64,000 nucleotides of DNA from an uncultured Alphaproteobacteria bacterium (GCA_944393685.1 CALYAW010000001.1:224023-288022); one strand, 5' to 3'; shown: positions 8,581 through 16,665, numbered from the stretch's first letter. Translations and numbers: made by a program. The notes: generated from the sequence alone by a model not told the origin.

Positions 8581-9627
8581 ATGAAAAATTTGATTAAAAA
8601 AGCAGCCCTTGAACATATTCTTTCCCGAGAAGAATTAATAGAAATATTGAGAGATGACAGCTGTTCGGAGGAGTTGTACAAAGCAGCAGATGGTGTGCGA
8701 CAAAAATATGTCGGAGATGAGATACATCTTCGAGCTTTGATAGAGTTTTCTAATATCTGCCGTAATAATTGTTGTTATTGTGGATTACGCCGCGATAATA
8801 AAAATATAGAACGCTACCGAATAGATGAAGAAACAATTTTTAAGTTGGCGGAGCACGCGGTCAAAGTAATGGGGCTAAAGACAATAGTGCTTCAATCCGG
8901 CGAAGATATGTTTTATACGACAGAAAAATTAGAACGCCTTCTTCAGCGAATAAAAAAGTTAGACGTTGCTATTACCTTAAGTATAGGAGAAAAGACATTA
9001 AAAGAGTATCAGGCGTATAAAAAATCCGGAGCGGATCGTTTTTTGCTGAGAATAGAGACGACAGATAAAGATTTATACTTAAGATATGATCCTGGCATGA
9101 GCTGGGAACAGCGAGCCCAATGTTTGCAAGATTTGAAAAAAGCCGGATTAGAGTTGGGATCTGGTTGTTTGGTCGGTCTTCCGGGGCAAACAACGGAATC
9201 TTACGCAGATGACATTTTATTTTTTAAGAAAATAGGTGCAGATATGATAGGGGTAGGGCCTTTTATAGCTCATCCCGACACGCCTCTTCGAAATGCGTCA
9301 GGGGGAACGTTGCAAATGGCGCTTAAAGTTATGGCCTTAACTCGTCTTTTGTTGCCTGATATAAATATTCCAGCGACAACAGCAATGGAAAGTTTGGCAC
9401 CCAATGGTCAGAAAAAAGCGCTACAAAGTGGAGCGAATGTCATAATGCCAAATGTAACATTGACAACATATCGTCGACATTATGAACTATATCCCGGTAA
9501 ATCAAACACAGGCTATACTCCGGATGAAAGTCTTCAAAAAGTAAAAGATCTTATAAGTTCCATAGGGCGAAAGGTTGGCCAAGACTTTGGAACATCAAAA
9601 CATTTTTCAAACAATTTTAACAAATAA
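8581..9627 (+). CDS. hydE: [FeFe]-hydrogenase maturation radical SAM protein HydE
   Basis: Radical SAM enzyme of the HydE/PylB/BioB-like family; HydE helps build the diiron subcluster of [FeFe] hydrogenase. The motif C60-RNN-C64-CY-C67 binds the 4Fe-4S cluster, and GVGPFIAHPDTPLRN, GLPGQTTESYADDI and the C-terminal NVTLTTYRRHYELYPGK match HydE rather than PylB. 348 residues is typical. Ribosome site AAAGGAA precedes the ATG. HydF, HydG and the hydrogenase are not in the window, so the gene stands alone here. PylB is the main alternative; no pyrrolysine genes are seen. Confidence 0.87.
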   Translation: MKNLIKKAALEHILSREELIEILRDDSCSEELYKAADGVRQKYVGDEIHLRALIEFSNICRNNCCYCGLRRDNKNIERYRIDEETIFKLAEHAVKVMGLKTIVLQSGEDMFYTTEKLERLLQRIKKLDVAITLSIGEKTLKEYQAYKKSGADRFLLRIETTDKDLYLRYDPGMSWEQRAQCLQDLKKAGLELGSGCLVGLPGQTTESYADDILFFKKIGADMIGVGPFIAHPDTPLRNASGGTLQMALKVMALTRLLLPDINIPATTAMESLAPNGQKKALQSGANVIMPNVTLTTYRRHYELYPGKSNTGYTPDESLQKVKDLISSIGRKVGQDFGTSKHFSNNFNK

Positions 9628-9655
9628 AAACCGCACCATGAAATAGATGCGGTTT
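9628..9655 (-). terminator. Terminator after the alanine tRNA, also facing hydE
   Basis: AAACCGCA (9628-9635) pairs with TGCGGTTT (9648-9655). On the minus strand the hairpin ends in TTTTTATTTG, so it fits as the end of the tRNA-Ala(CGC) transcript; the plus-strand tail is poorer. Confidence 0.75.
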
Positions 9656-9662
9656 CTCGAAT

Positions 9663-9738
9663 TGGTGGAGATAGGCGGGATCGAACCGCCGACCTAATGA
9701 TTGCGAACCATTCGCTCTCCCAACTGAGCTATATCCCC
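9663..9738 (-). tRNA. tRNA-Ala (anticodon CGC)
   Basis: Full cloverleaf on the minus strand beginning GGGGATATAGCTCAG, with anticodon loop TTCGCAA, T-loop TTCGATC and an encoded CCA end (9663-9665). The acceptor stem contains the G3-U70 wobble pair that defines alanine tRNAs, confirming identity. The anticodon CGC reads GCG. Confidence 0.95.
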
Positions 9739-9749
9739 TTATAATAAGA

Positions 9750-9771
9750 AAGCCCGCGCTCAGGCGGGCTT
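9750..9771 (-). terminator. Hairpin between the two alanine tRNAs
   Basis: AAGCCCGC/GCGGGCTT stem; on the minus strand followed by TCTTATTAT. It would end transcription after tRNA-Ala(GGC) or act as a processing spacer. Confidence 0.7.
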
Positions 9772-9779
9772 AACCGAAT

Positions 9780-9855
<76 letters not shown>

Positions 9856-9925
9856 AACGACAATCTGATAATTAACCAATCTGAATTGATATGTCAATAT
9901 ATTTTTAAATATTTATTTTCCAGAC

Positions 9926-10396
9926 TTAAGAATCAGTCGGATGCTTTTTAGCAAAACCGCTTTTACATCCCAAAGCCCAAGCTAAAGTTAACTCTTTTTC
10001 TTTAGTAGAGGGGTCAAGTTGTTCTCGAATAATTTTAAAATCCCTTTTTTGATAAAAGTACAAAGCTCTTTTATTTTGAGCAAAAACATTCAAACAGAAC
10101 CATCCTCTGTGTCGCCTAACATATTCAAGCAATTTAGAACCGATTTTTTGATTTTGATAATTTGGCGCAACAAATAATGCTCCGATATAATTATTATCTA
10201 CAATACTGATAAAGCCTTTAATTTGATGTTTATCAACAAAGACGAAAGTTTGACTGTTTGGCAAATAATCTCGGACAACACTATTTTGCATTTTTTGCCA
10301 GTATTTTACTGGAATAAAATTATGGGCCTGCAAGGAGGCATCCAACCATAGCTTGGATATATTGGCAAAATCAGACGGTTTAGCTTTTCTAATCAT
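9926..10396 (-). CDS. GNAT-family N-acetyltransferase
   Basis: 156-residue GNAT protein. The acetyl-CoA motif A is visible as IGALFVAPNYQNQKIGSKLLE, with the Q/R-x-x-G-x-G/A-type loop, and the terminal LNVFAQNKRALYFYQKRDFKI is the usual motif B. It resembles YjaB/phosphinothricin-type small acetyltransferases; substrate unknown. Its ATG overlaps the parE stop (TAATG), so it is translated with parE. Confidence 0.85.
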   Translation of the reverse strand: MIRKAKPSDFANISKLWLDASLQAHNFIPVKYWQKMQNSVVRDYLPNSQTFVFVDKHQIKGFISIVDNNYIGALFVAPNYQNQKIGSKLLEYVRRHRGWFCLNVFAQNKRALYFYQKRDFKIIREQLDPSTKEKELTLAWALGCKSGFAKKHPTDS

Positions 10397-12384
10397 TAAA
10401 TATCCAAATCATCCACAAATTTTGCACGTTCAATGATAAACTTAAAACGCGTTTCCGGATTTTTACCCATTAACCTTTCAACTTGTCGTCTCGTTTCAAA
10501 GGCTTCCTCTCTACCTTCTTCTGTATTGGTGTTAGGCAGTGTAACGCGCAAAAGGATTCTATTTTTTTTATCCATGGTTGTTTCTTTAAGCTGTTGAGCG
10601 CTCATCTCTCCCAAGCCCTTAAAACGGCTGATATCAGGTTTTTGATTTCCTTTTATGACCTTAGCCAAGATTTTATCTTTATCATCATCATCAAGAGCAT
10701 AATAATTTTTTCCTCCGACAGCAATTTTATATAAAGGCGGAGTGGCAATATAGACATGACCGTTTTCCATAAGTTTTGGCATTTGCTGATAGAAAAAAGT
10801 CATCAACAAGGAAGCAATATGCGCTCCGTCCACATCAGCATCGGTCATGATGATAATTTTTTCATAGCGTAAATTTTCTTCTTTATAGTTTTCTTTGATG
10901 CCGCACCCGAGGGCTTCAATCATATCTTTGATTTCTTGATTTTGGGTTATTTTATCAAGGGAGGCGCTAGCGACATTAAGTATTTTTCCTCGCAGAGGCA
11001 AGATGGCCTGAGTTACACGATCTCGACCTTGTTTTGCAGACCCGCCAGCAGAATCTCCCTCAACGATAAAAATTTCTGTTCCCTCCGCAGCCGCTTTGGA
11101 ACAATCGGCCAGTTTTCCTGGTAAACGCAAACGTTTGGTAGGGGTTTTGCGATTTTGGATTTTTTCTTCTTTTTTCTTTTTTCTGGCCTCAGCACGCTCA
11201 ACGACATATTCAAGCAGAGCAGTGGCATTTTCCGGATCTGATGACAACCAATGATCAAAAGAATCTTTAACGGCGGACTCAACTAAGCGAACAGCCTTAT
11301 TTGAGGTAAGTTTATCTTTTGTTTGACCTTGAAATTGAGGATCTCTGATAAAGACCGAAAGCATAATGCTTGCATCGCTTAAAAAATCATCAGCAGTGAC
11401 GGAAGCGGTTTTTTTGATACCAGCCATTTCGCCATATTCTTTAAGCCCGCGGATAAGGGCAGACTTAAAACCGACTTCATGAGTCCCGCCTTGAGGAGTA
11501 ACAACAGTATTGCAATAAGAATGGCAAAAACCATTTTCATCCTCAGGCCAGGTAATTGCCCATTCGACCTTGCCTTCGTCATTAGCGAGCTCAGCTTCAC
11601 CGGCAAAAGGTTTTCGATTAACGGTTGTTTTTGTTCCAACTTGATAGTTCAAGAAGTCCAACAATCCATTAGGAAAGCAAAGTTCAGCTTCAACAGGTGT
11701 TGTTTCACCTTCACCGATGATTTCCGGCGCACAAGACCAATTGATGCGGATTCCCTTAAATAAGAATGCTTTTGATCGAGCCATTCTGTAAATTCGGTTT
11801 GGCTGTAGATTTGAATTAACGCCGAAAATTTCGGGATCTGGTTTAAATGTAATAGAGGTTCCTCGGCGGTTTGGGGCGTTTCCGACAAGTTCTAAAGGCC
11901 CCATGGGGTATCCCTTAGAATATTCTTGACGATATAATTTTTTATCACGAGCAATTTCAACGGTCAATTTTTCTGACAAAGCATTAACCACAGACAAGCC
12001 AACACCATGCAAACCACCCGATACTTTATAGGCGCCACCGCCAAATTTTCCACCGGAGTGCAGCATGGTCATAATCACTTCCAGGGCGGATTTCCCCGGG
12101 TATTTGGGGTGCGGATCGACAGGAATTCCTCTTCCGTTGTCAATAATACTAACGGAATAATCATCATTAACGCGTACATCAATTTTGTTTGCATAGCCGG
12201 CAACAGCTTCATCCATTGAATTATCAAGAATTTCTGCCACCAAATGATGTAACGCGGTTTCATCGGTTCCGCCGATATACATACCCGGACGATGCCGAAC
12301 AGGCTCCAAACCTTCCAAAACCTCAATACTATTGGCACTGTAGTCATTGCTCACCGCAGGAGCAGCCTCAAACAAATCGACCAT
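10396..12384 (-). CDS. parE: DNA topoisomerase IV subunit B
   Basis: ATPase subunit of the type II topoisomerase that decatenates sister chromosomes. GHKL ATPase motifs: [22 protein letters not shown] and [21 protein letters not shown] motifs [15 protein letters not shown] and TDADVDGAHI. RHRPGMYIGGTDE and the 662-residue length, without the long GyrB insert, distinguish it from the gyrB in this same window (28017-30458). The C-terminus ends FVDDLDI, similar to GyrB. Its partner parC is not in the window. Confidence 0.95.
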   Translation of the reverse strand: MVDLFEAAPAVSNDYSANSIEVLEGLEPVRHRPGMYIGGTDETALHHLVAEILDNSMDEAVAGYANKIDVRVNDDYSVSIIDNGRGIPVDPHPKYPGKSALEVIMTMLHSGGKFGGGAYKVSGGLHGVGLSVVNALSEKLTVEIARDKKLYRQEYSKGYPMGPLELVGNAPNRRGTSITFKPDPEIFGVNSNLQPNRIYRMARSKAFLFKGIRINWSCAPEIIGEGETTPVEAELCFPNGLLDFLNYQVGTKTTVNRKPFAGEAELANDEGKVEWAITWPEDENGFCHSYCNTVVTPQGGTHEVGFKSALIRGLKEYGEMAGIKKTASVTADDFLSDASIMLSVFIRDPQFQGQTKDKLTSNKAVRLVESAVKDSFDHWLSSDPENATALLEYVVERAEARKKKKEEKIQNRKTPTKRLRLPGKLADCSKAAAEGTEIFIVEGDSAGGSAKQGRDRVTQAILPLRGKILNVASASLDKITQNQEIKDMIEALGCGIKENYKEENLRYEKIIIMTDADVDGAHIASLLMTFFYQQMPKLMENGHVYIATPPLYKIAVGGKNYYALDDDDKDKILAKVIKGNQKPDISRFKGLGEMSAQQLKETTMDKKNRILLRVTLPNTNTEEGREEAFETRRQVERLMGKNPETRFKFIIERAKFVDDLDI

Positions 12385-12510
12385 TATTTCCTCTTTGAAA
12401 TTTATAAAATATTGAGCATAAGCTATCGCAAAACACCCGATTTAACAAGGTATAAAATAGAAACATAAACAAAATTTTTGAAGAGCTGAGGGTTGTTTTA
12501 AACAAAATAT

Positions 12511-12537
12511 TGACAAAAAAGTGAGGAGAGTATAAAT
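12511..12537 (+). promoter_or_regulatory. Candidate sigma-70-type promoter
   Basis: TTGACA at 12511-12516 followed after 15 to 17 bases by TATAAATT (12532 on), in the 200-base gap between parE and the membrane-protein gene at 12585. The -35 is a perfect match; the -10 register is uncertain. The rest of the gap shows no gene. Confidence 0.5.
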
Positions 12538-12584
12538 TATCACTATAAATTCATATTTTTTAAAAACTAAAAACAAATTATCTT

Positions 12585-12971
12585 ATGAGTACAACAACAT
12601 TTTTTTGGAAATCAAAGGCGGCAATGGCTGCAAACATTCTGTTGAGTGCTATAGCGTCATCGTTGTTTTGCTTTAGCCCGACAGAATTTGGAATGCTTGT
12701 TGGTGCGGCTGTGGCATCCTCGCTTTGTGTCTATCCAGAAAACGCGTTTAAGCTGACTCTTCCTGTGCAGGTTGTGTTGATAACTTTGCTTTTCTGGAGC
12801 AATATGTGGGTGGCTTACATAGCTTTTTTCATAGGGCTTCCGCTAACACTGTTTTTGTACAAAGATGCCGATAGGGTAACCTTGTTGGTATCTTATTTTC
12901 TGGGAATGGTCATGCCGCTTCTGGGAATGGGGGTTTTTGCGGGCATAGAGCGTTTAATTTTGCTTCTGTGA
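12585..12971 (+). CDS. Small integral membrane protein of unknown function
   Basis: 128 residues, almost entirely hydrophobic with about four membrane segments (roughly 14-30, 36-52, 57-88 as two spans, 98-125). No catalytic or transport motif is recognised. There is no clear ribosome site before the ATG, so the start may lie at a later Met, but the promoter-like TTGACA upstream and a good terminator just after the stop argue for a real single-gene transcript. It could be a small exporter-like or membrane-structural protein; I do not assign a function. Confidence 0.6.
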   Translation: MSTTTFFWKSKAAMAANILLSAIASSLFCFSPTEFGMLVGAAVASSLCVYPENAFKLTLPVQVVLITLLFWSNMWVAYIAFFIGLPLTLFLYKDADRVTLLVSYFLGMVMPLLGMGVFAGIERLILLL

Positions 12972-12990
12972 TTTTGCAAAAAATAAAATT

Positions 12991-13018
12991 ATGGCGTTGT
13001 CTTTTTAGGCGACGCCAT
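12991..13018 (+). terminator. Rho-independent terminator
   Basis: 11-base stem ATGGCGTTGTC/GGCGACGCCAT (two G-U pairs), loop TTTTTA, followed by TTTTTGTTTG. Ends the transcript of the membrane-protein gene. Confidence 0.88.
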
Positions 13019-13084
13019 TTTTGTTTGTTTTTTTCACAAAAAATACTTGCAATATTAATATTTTATGCTAAAACAGGCTCGAAA

Positions 13085-13202
13085 AATCACAAGAAGTGAT
13101 TCTTCCTGGGAAATCCCAGTAATTTCACACGCAGATTTTGTCGGAATATATTAATATATTTCGCTCCGGTGTTCTATTTGAACTCAAGAGAATCTGCGGA
13201 GG
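13085..13202 (+). promoter_or_regulatory. Structured 5' leader of rpsB
   Basis: The about 200-base gap before rpsB holds consecutive hairpins: AATCAC/GTGATT (13085-13101), CTGGG/CCCAG (13106-13119), and a long-range helix CGCAGATT (13130-13137) with AATCTGCG (13191-13198) that encloses an A/T hairpin CGGAATATAT/ATATATTTCG. A GGAGG at 13198-13202 abuts the closing helix. Leaders of rpsB in other Proteobacteria bind ribosomal protein S2 for feedback control; this one may do so, but that is inference. Confidence 0.55.
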
Positions 13203-13228
13203 TTTAACCGGAAAAAAGGATAAATATA

Positions 13229-14032
13229 ATGACCCTTCCTACATTTACATTGCGTCAGATGATTGAAGCTGGCGTACACTTTGGTCACCACGCTCGTCGT
13301 TGGAACCCGAAGATGGCTCCGTATATATACGGCAAAAAAGACAATATCCACATCATTGACTTGCAAAAGACTTATCCGATGCTTTATACGGCATTGGCAA
13401 CAACTCGAGAGATTGTTGCCCAAGGCGGTAAAGTTCTTTTTGTTGCAACCAAAAGACAAGCTCAGGACATCATTAAAGAAAACGCTGAAAGATGCGGCCA
13501 ATATTATGTCAACCAACGTTGGCTTGGTGGTATGATGACCAACTGGAAAACAGTCTACAAATCAATTTCTCGTCTCGTTAAACTGAACGAAATGGCTGAG
13601 AAAAATGAGTATGAAGGTTACACCAAAAAAGAAATGATGAACCTCAAAAAAGAGCAGGAAAAATTAAACAAAGAGCTCGGAGGTATCATGAACATGGGCG
13701 GACAACCGGATTTGGTATTCGTCATTGATACCTGCAAAGAGGCTTTGGCCATCAAAGAAGCCAAAAAGCTGGGAATTCCCGTCATTGGCATCTGCGATAC
13801 CAATGCTAACCCAGAAGATGTTGATCTTCCTGTTCCGGGTAACGATGATGCTATCCGTGCCATTCAATTCTATGCAGAAATGGTTTCTGCAGCAGTATTG
13901 GATGGTATGCAAGCACAGATTGCTGCCCAAGGTGTTAAAGTAGAAGAAATGGTTGAAGGTGAGGTCGAAGCCAAACCAGCTAAGAAGAGAGCTTCAAAGA
14001 AAGCAGCTGCCGCAGAGGCAACCGCCGAATAG
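13229..14032 (+). CDS. rpsB: 30S ribosomal protein S2
   Basis: Small-subunit protein. Begins TLPTFTLRQMIEAGVHFGHH and RRWNPKMAPYIYG, includes FVATKRQAQD, VNQRWLGGMMTNW and DLVFVIDTCKEALAIKEA, all S2 signatures. The 267 residues end in a Lys/Ala/Glu-rich tail common in Alphaproteobacteria. It is followed 102 bases later by tsf, the usual rpsB-tsf order. Confidence 0.98.
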   Translation: MTLPTFTLRQMIEAGVHFGHHARRWNPKMAPYIYGKKDNIHIIDLQKTYPMLYTALATTREIVAQGGKVLFVATKRQAQDIIKENAERCGQYYVNQRWLGGMMTNWKTVYKSISRLVKLNEMAEKNEYEGYTKKEMMNLKKEQEKLNKELGGIMNMGGQPDLVFVIDTCKEALAIKEAKKLGIPVIGICDTNANPEDVDLPVPGNDDAIRAIQFYAEMVSAAVLDGMQAQIAAQGVKVEEMVEGEVEAKPAKKRASKKAAAAEATAE

Positions 14033-14134
14033 TCCTCTAAAACCATTTTAGAAGATATTATCAAAACGTGCGGCGGCATTGAACTATAGACATGGTTTCA
14101 ACGCCGTCGCATTCTAATTTTAAGGGAAAAAGAT

Positions 14135-15061
14135 ATGACAGATATTACCGCAGCTATGGTAAAAGAATTAAGAGAATCAACAGGAGCCGGTATGCTTGAT
14201 TGCAAAAAGGCATTGGTTGAAACTAACGGCAACATGGATGAAGCAGTAGATTGGCTGCGCAAAAAAGGTCTGGCTTCTGCCGCAAAGAAAGCTAGTCGTA
14301 TTGCTGCCGAAGGTCTCGTTTCTGTTCATGTTGAAGGCAATAAAGGAGCAGTTGTAGAAGTTAACTCCGAAACAGATTTTGTTGCCAAAAATGAAATCTT
14401 TCAAGAATATGTCGCCGATGCCGCTATTGTTGCTTTGAAGAGCGCTGGCGAAATTTGCGATATGAAAACATTCCATTGTCCCAAATGTGGCAAAACATTT
14501 GAAGAACGCCTAACAGATATGATTGCCAAAATCGGTGAAAATATGACCTTGCGCCGCGCTGCCATGATAGAGGTAAAAGAGGGTGTTGTTGCTCCATATA
14601 TTCACAGCGCTTCCGCCCCCAACATTGGCAAAATAGGTGTTTTGGTTGCTTTGGAATCTTCTGCTGACAAAGCTAAATTATCTGAGTTAGGCAAACATAT
14701 CGCCATGCACGTTGCTGCTTCAGCACCTTTGTTTCTCAATATAGCAAGTGTTGATCCGGCAGCAGTTGAACACGAGAAGTCAATTTTTGCCGAACAGGCA
14801 AAAGCATCTGGAAAACCGGAAAACATCATTGAAAAAATGGTTGAAGGCCGCGTTCGCAAATACTATGAAGAGGTTGTTCTTGAAGAGCAGGCTTACATCA
14901 TGGATCCTGACAAAAAAGTTAAGGATGTTATTGCTGAAGCAGCCAAAGATTTGGGAACAGACATCAAATTGAGTGGTTTTGTTCGTTTCAAATTAGGTGA
15001 AGGTTTGCAGAAGAAAGAAGAGGATTTTGCAGCAGAAGTTGCTTCTCAACTTGGCAAATAA
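14135..15061 (+). CDS. tsf: Elongation factor Ts
   Basis: Nucleotide exchange factor for EF-Tu. N-terminal UBA-like part with the conserved STGAGMLDCKKAL and LRKKGLASAAKKASR; core motif VEVNSETDFVAKN contacts EF-Tu. The 308-residue length is typical. Odd: around residues 110-122 the core contains FHCPKCGKTFEERL, a CxxC preceded by His, where most alphaproteobacterial EF-Ts has a Gly/Thr-rich stretch. A strong terminator follows. Confidence 0.98.
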   Translation: MTDITAAMVKELRESTGAGMLDCKKALVETNGNMDEAVDWLRKKGLASAAKKASRIAAEGLVSVHVEGNKGAVVEVNSETDFVAKNEIFQEYVADAAIVALKSAGEICDMKTFHCPKCGKTFEERLTDMIAKIGENMTLRRAAMIEVKEGVVAPYIHSASAPNIGKIGVLVALESSADKAKLSELGKHIAMHVAASAPLFLNIASVDPAAVEHEKSIFAEQAKASGKPENIIEKMVEGRVRKYYEEVVLEEQAYIMDPDKKVKDVIAEAAKDLGTDIKLSGFVRFKLGEGLQKKEEDFAAEVASQLGK

Positions 15062-15079
15062 ATCTTTTATCCTGAATGG

Positions 15080-15107
15080 AAAAAGCCCCTCTCGCGAGGG
15101 GCTTTTT
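15080..15107 (+). terminator. Rho-independent terminator of tsf
   Basis: AAAAAGCCCCTC/GAGGGGCTTTTT hairpin with a TCGC-type loop and a T5 tail. A textbook terminator closing rpsB-tsf. Confidence 0.95.
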
Positions 15108-15210
15108 CAGTAATCAGAGATCAGTAATTAGTGATTAGTTTCAGAAGCATGATGGTTTAATAACAATGCTTTCTCCGCCCTAATCCCTGGTCTCTGACCT
15201 CTGATTACTG
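15108..15210. repeat. Inverted-repeat element made of degenerate heptamers
   Basis: Two 31-base arms (15108-15138 and 15180-15210) are imperfect reverse complements, identical over their outer 12 bases (CAGTAATCAGAG) and inner GATTAG. Each arm is a run of degenerate 7-mers (ATCAGAG, ATCAGTA, ATTAGTG, ATTAGTT). The 41-base centre has its own weak stem (GAAGCAT with ATGCTTTC). It starts directly at the tsf terminator and ends about 110 bases before a GC-rich gene. This looks like a small non-coding mobile or REP/MITE-like element; no transposase is present. Confidence 0.65.
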
Positions 15211-15320
15211 TCCTCCCATTTTGTCAATCTGACCGATGATTTATTGTTGACTTATTTTGCGAATTGTCCGATAATGGTTAAAGAATGTGTTTCTGTTTCC
15301 ACTTTTGAGGATGTTTCGAT

Positions 15321-16088
15321 ATGTCTCGTCTGTCTTTGTCTTATCTCTTTCTCTCCTCTGCCGCCGTTTTGTTGGTCGCTGCGGCAGAGGCCTCCGCTCA
15401 ATCTTGCACAACCGCTCCGAGCTGCGCCGAACTCGGATACACTTCCGCGGTTGCTGATTGCGTCGGTCCTGACATGGTCTATTGTCCGTTTGACAATACC
15501 AAGGTCTTTTGTCGTCAGACCAAAAGTTGCGAAGAGCTCGGTTATGACAAAACCACAACTCAATGCTCCGGCAAAAAAACTTTTGTCTGCCCCGGCGATG
15601 CCTCAAAAGTCTCCTGTGACAGCGGCGCCATGGTTGGTGAAATCAGACTCTGGGCCGGAAGCTCCATTCCCAAAGGCTGGCTGAAGTGCGAAGGTCAGTC
15701 GCTGTCTTCTTCGACCTACAAAGAGCTTTACAACGCCATCGGCACGGCCTATGGCGGCAACAGCACAAACTTCTATTTGCCGAACTTCAAAGGGCGCGTT
15801 CCGGTCGGCGTCGGCTATGCCACCAGTTCGCTCTATACCTATTCGCGCGGTTCCAAGGGCGGTGAAGAAAAACATACCCTGACAATCAACGAAATGCCAA
15901 GGCACTCGCACAATTACACGATTTATTCTCCGGGTTCAAAGGACCGGCAGAGATATTCGGGAAAAAGCAATAACGATAGCGATACGGATGAGGTCCGGAC
16001 AACCGCTTCTGCCGGCGGCAACAGCGCGCACGAAAACCGCATGCCGTATCTGGCAGTTTATTATATCATTTACACAGGAGTATACTAA
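15321..16088 (+). CDS. Exported Cys-rich-repeat protein with phage tail-collar domain
   Basis: 255 residues in three parts: a signal peptide (about 1-26, ending AAEASAQS); two Cys-rich repeats (about 27-100) of the form C-x-ELGY...C...C-P-x-D-x-x-K-V-x-C; and a tail-collar domain (about 104-255) with GEIRLWAGSSIPKGWLKCEG, FYLPNFKGRVPVGVG, EMPRHSHNY and the end PYLAVYYIIYTGVY, all collar signatures. Codon use is much richer in G+C than the neighbours (38 of 60 bases at 15361-15420). Collar domains normally belong to phage tail fibres; here a secretion signal and repeats suggest a cell-surface or secreted binding protein. It sits alone, next to the heptamer inverted repeat. Probably acquired by transfer. 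Confidence 0.85.
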   Translation: MSRLSLSYLFLSSAAVLLVAAAEASAQSCTTAPSCAELGYTSAVADCVGPDMVYCPFDNTKVFCRQTKSCEELGYDKTTTQCSGKKTFVCPGDASKVSCDSGAMVGEIRLWAGSSIPKGWLKCEGQSLSSSTYKELYNAIGTAYGGNSTNFYLPNFKGRVPVGVGYATSSLYTYSRGSKGGEEKHTLTINEMPRHSHNYTIYSPGSKDRQRYSGKSNNDSDTDEVRTTASAGGNSAHENRMPYLAVYYIIYTGVY

Positions 16089-16111
16089 AGAAGCCTTATA
16101 TTTAGCTTCTT
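16088..16111 (+). terminator. Weak hairpin after the collar gene
   Basis: AAGAAGC (16088-16094) pairs with GCTTCTT (16105-16111) across a 10-base A/T loop. It lacks a proper T tail, so it may be a weak or bidirectional boundary between convergent genes. Confidence 0.4.
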
Positions 16112-16662
16112 GAGCGTTCCCGTTCAAAGCCGCGAACCATCATTCTTTCGCGTTTTCGCGCCAGTTCATATTCTTTTTGGCGCTGCTCGCGCTCACGCTG
16201 TTCTTCAGGCGTCTCTCTATGGTTAACTTTCATATCTCGAAGAGTAAGCATCTTTTTTATAAGTTGCTTTTGAGATAAACCATTAGTATTTGCTTTTATA
16301 AAGCTGATAATTTGCGCAGGAGTAAGTTCTTGCACTAACTTTTTGATATTAATAATACTTTTATCAGCCATGATTTTATTGAGCTCAACATCTAAAGCCT
16401 CGTCAAACTCCCCATCTTCATCATCAAGAATTTGTTTAATAATTTTGAGTAAGTAACCCTTAAAATTTTTATTAACCAACTTCAAAAAATTACGATTAGT
16501 AACGGTCTCATTACCGGAGGCGTTCATCAAAGCAAATAATAAAAGATTTTTTATATATTTATTTTGTAAAGAAGACCAAGGAACATTACCTTTGATACCC
16601 TCAGCAGCAGCCTTCAGGACAATATTTCTTTCTTTGGGAAATTTTATGTCTTCTTCAGACAC
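16102..16662 (-). CDS. Hypothetical charged helical protein
   Basis: 186 residues, no signal peptide or membrane segment. Mostly alpha-helical by composition, with an acidic middle (DDEDGEFDEALDVELNK) and a strongly basic Arg/Glu-rich tail rich in REREQRQKEYELARKRERM-type repeats that could be a coiled coil or RNA-binding extension. I do not recognise a family. It begins 3 bases after rppH in the same direction, so it shares that transcript; a role with RNA or the envelope genes upstream cannot be chosen from sequence. Confidence 0.65.
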   Translation of the reverse strand: MSEEDIKFPKERNIVLKAAAEGIKGNVPWSSLQNKYIKNLLLFALMNASGNETVTNRNFLKLVNKNFKGYLLKIIKQILDDEDGEFDEALDVELNKIMADKSIINIKKLVQELTPAQIISFIKANTNGLSQKQLIKKMLTLRDMKVNHRETPEEQREREQRQKEYELARKRERMMVRGFERERSRS

Positions 16663-16665
16663 TTT

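Noticed and set aside
8439-8681. Minus-strand frame between the HAD gene and hydE
   Set aside because: It overlaps the start of both real genes, with no start signal and no domain; the region is a divergent promoter gap.
15108-16111. A prophage or insertion sequence around the tail-collar gene
   Set aside because: There is no integrase, transposase, capsid or other tail gene, and the flanking genes are ordinary chromosome.
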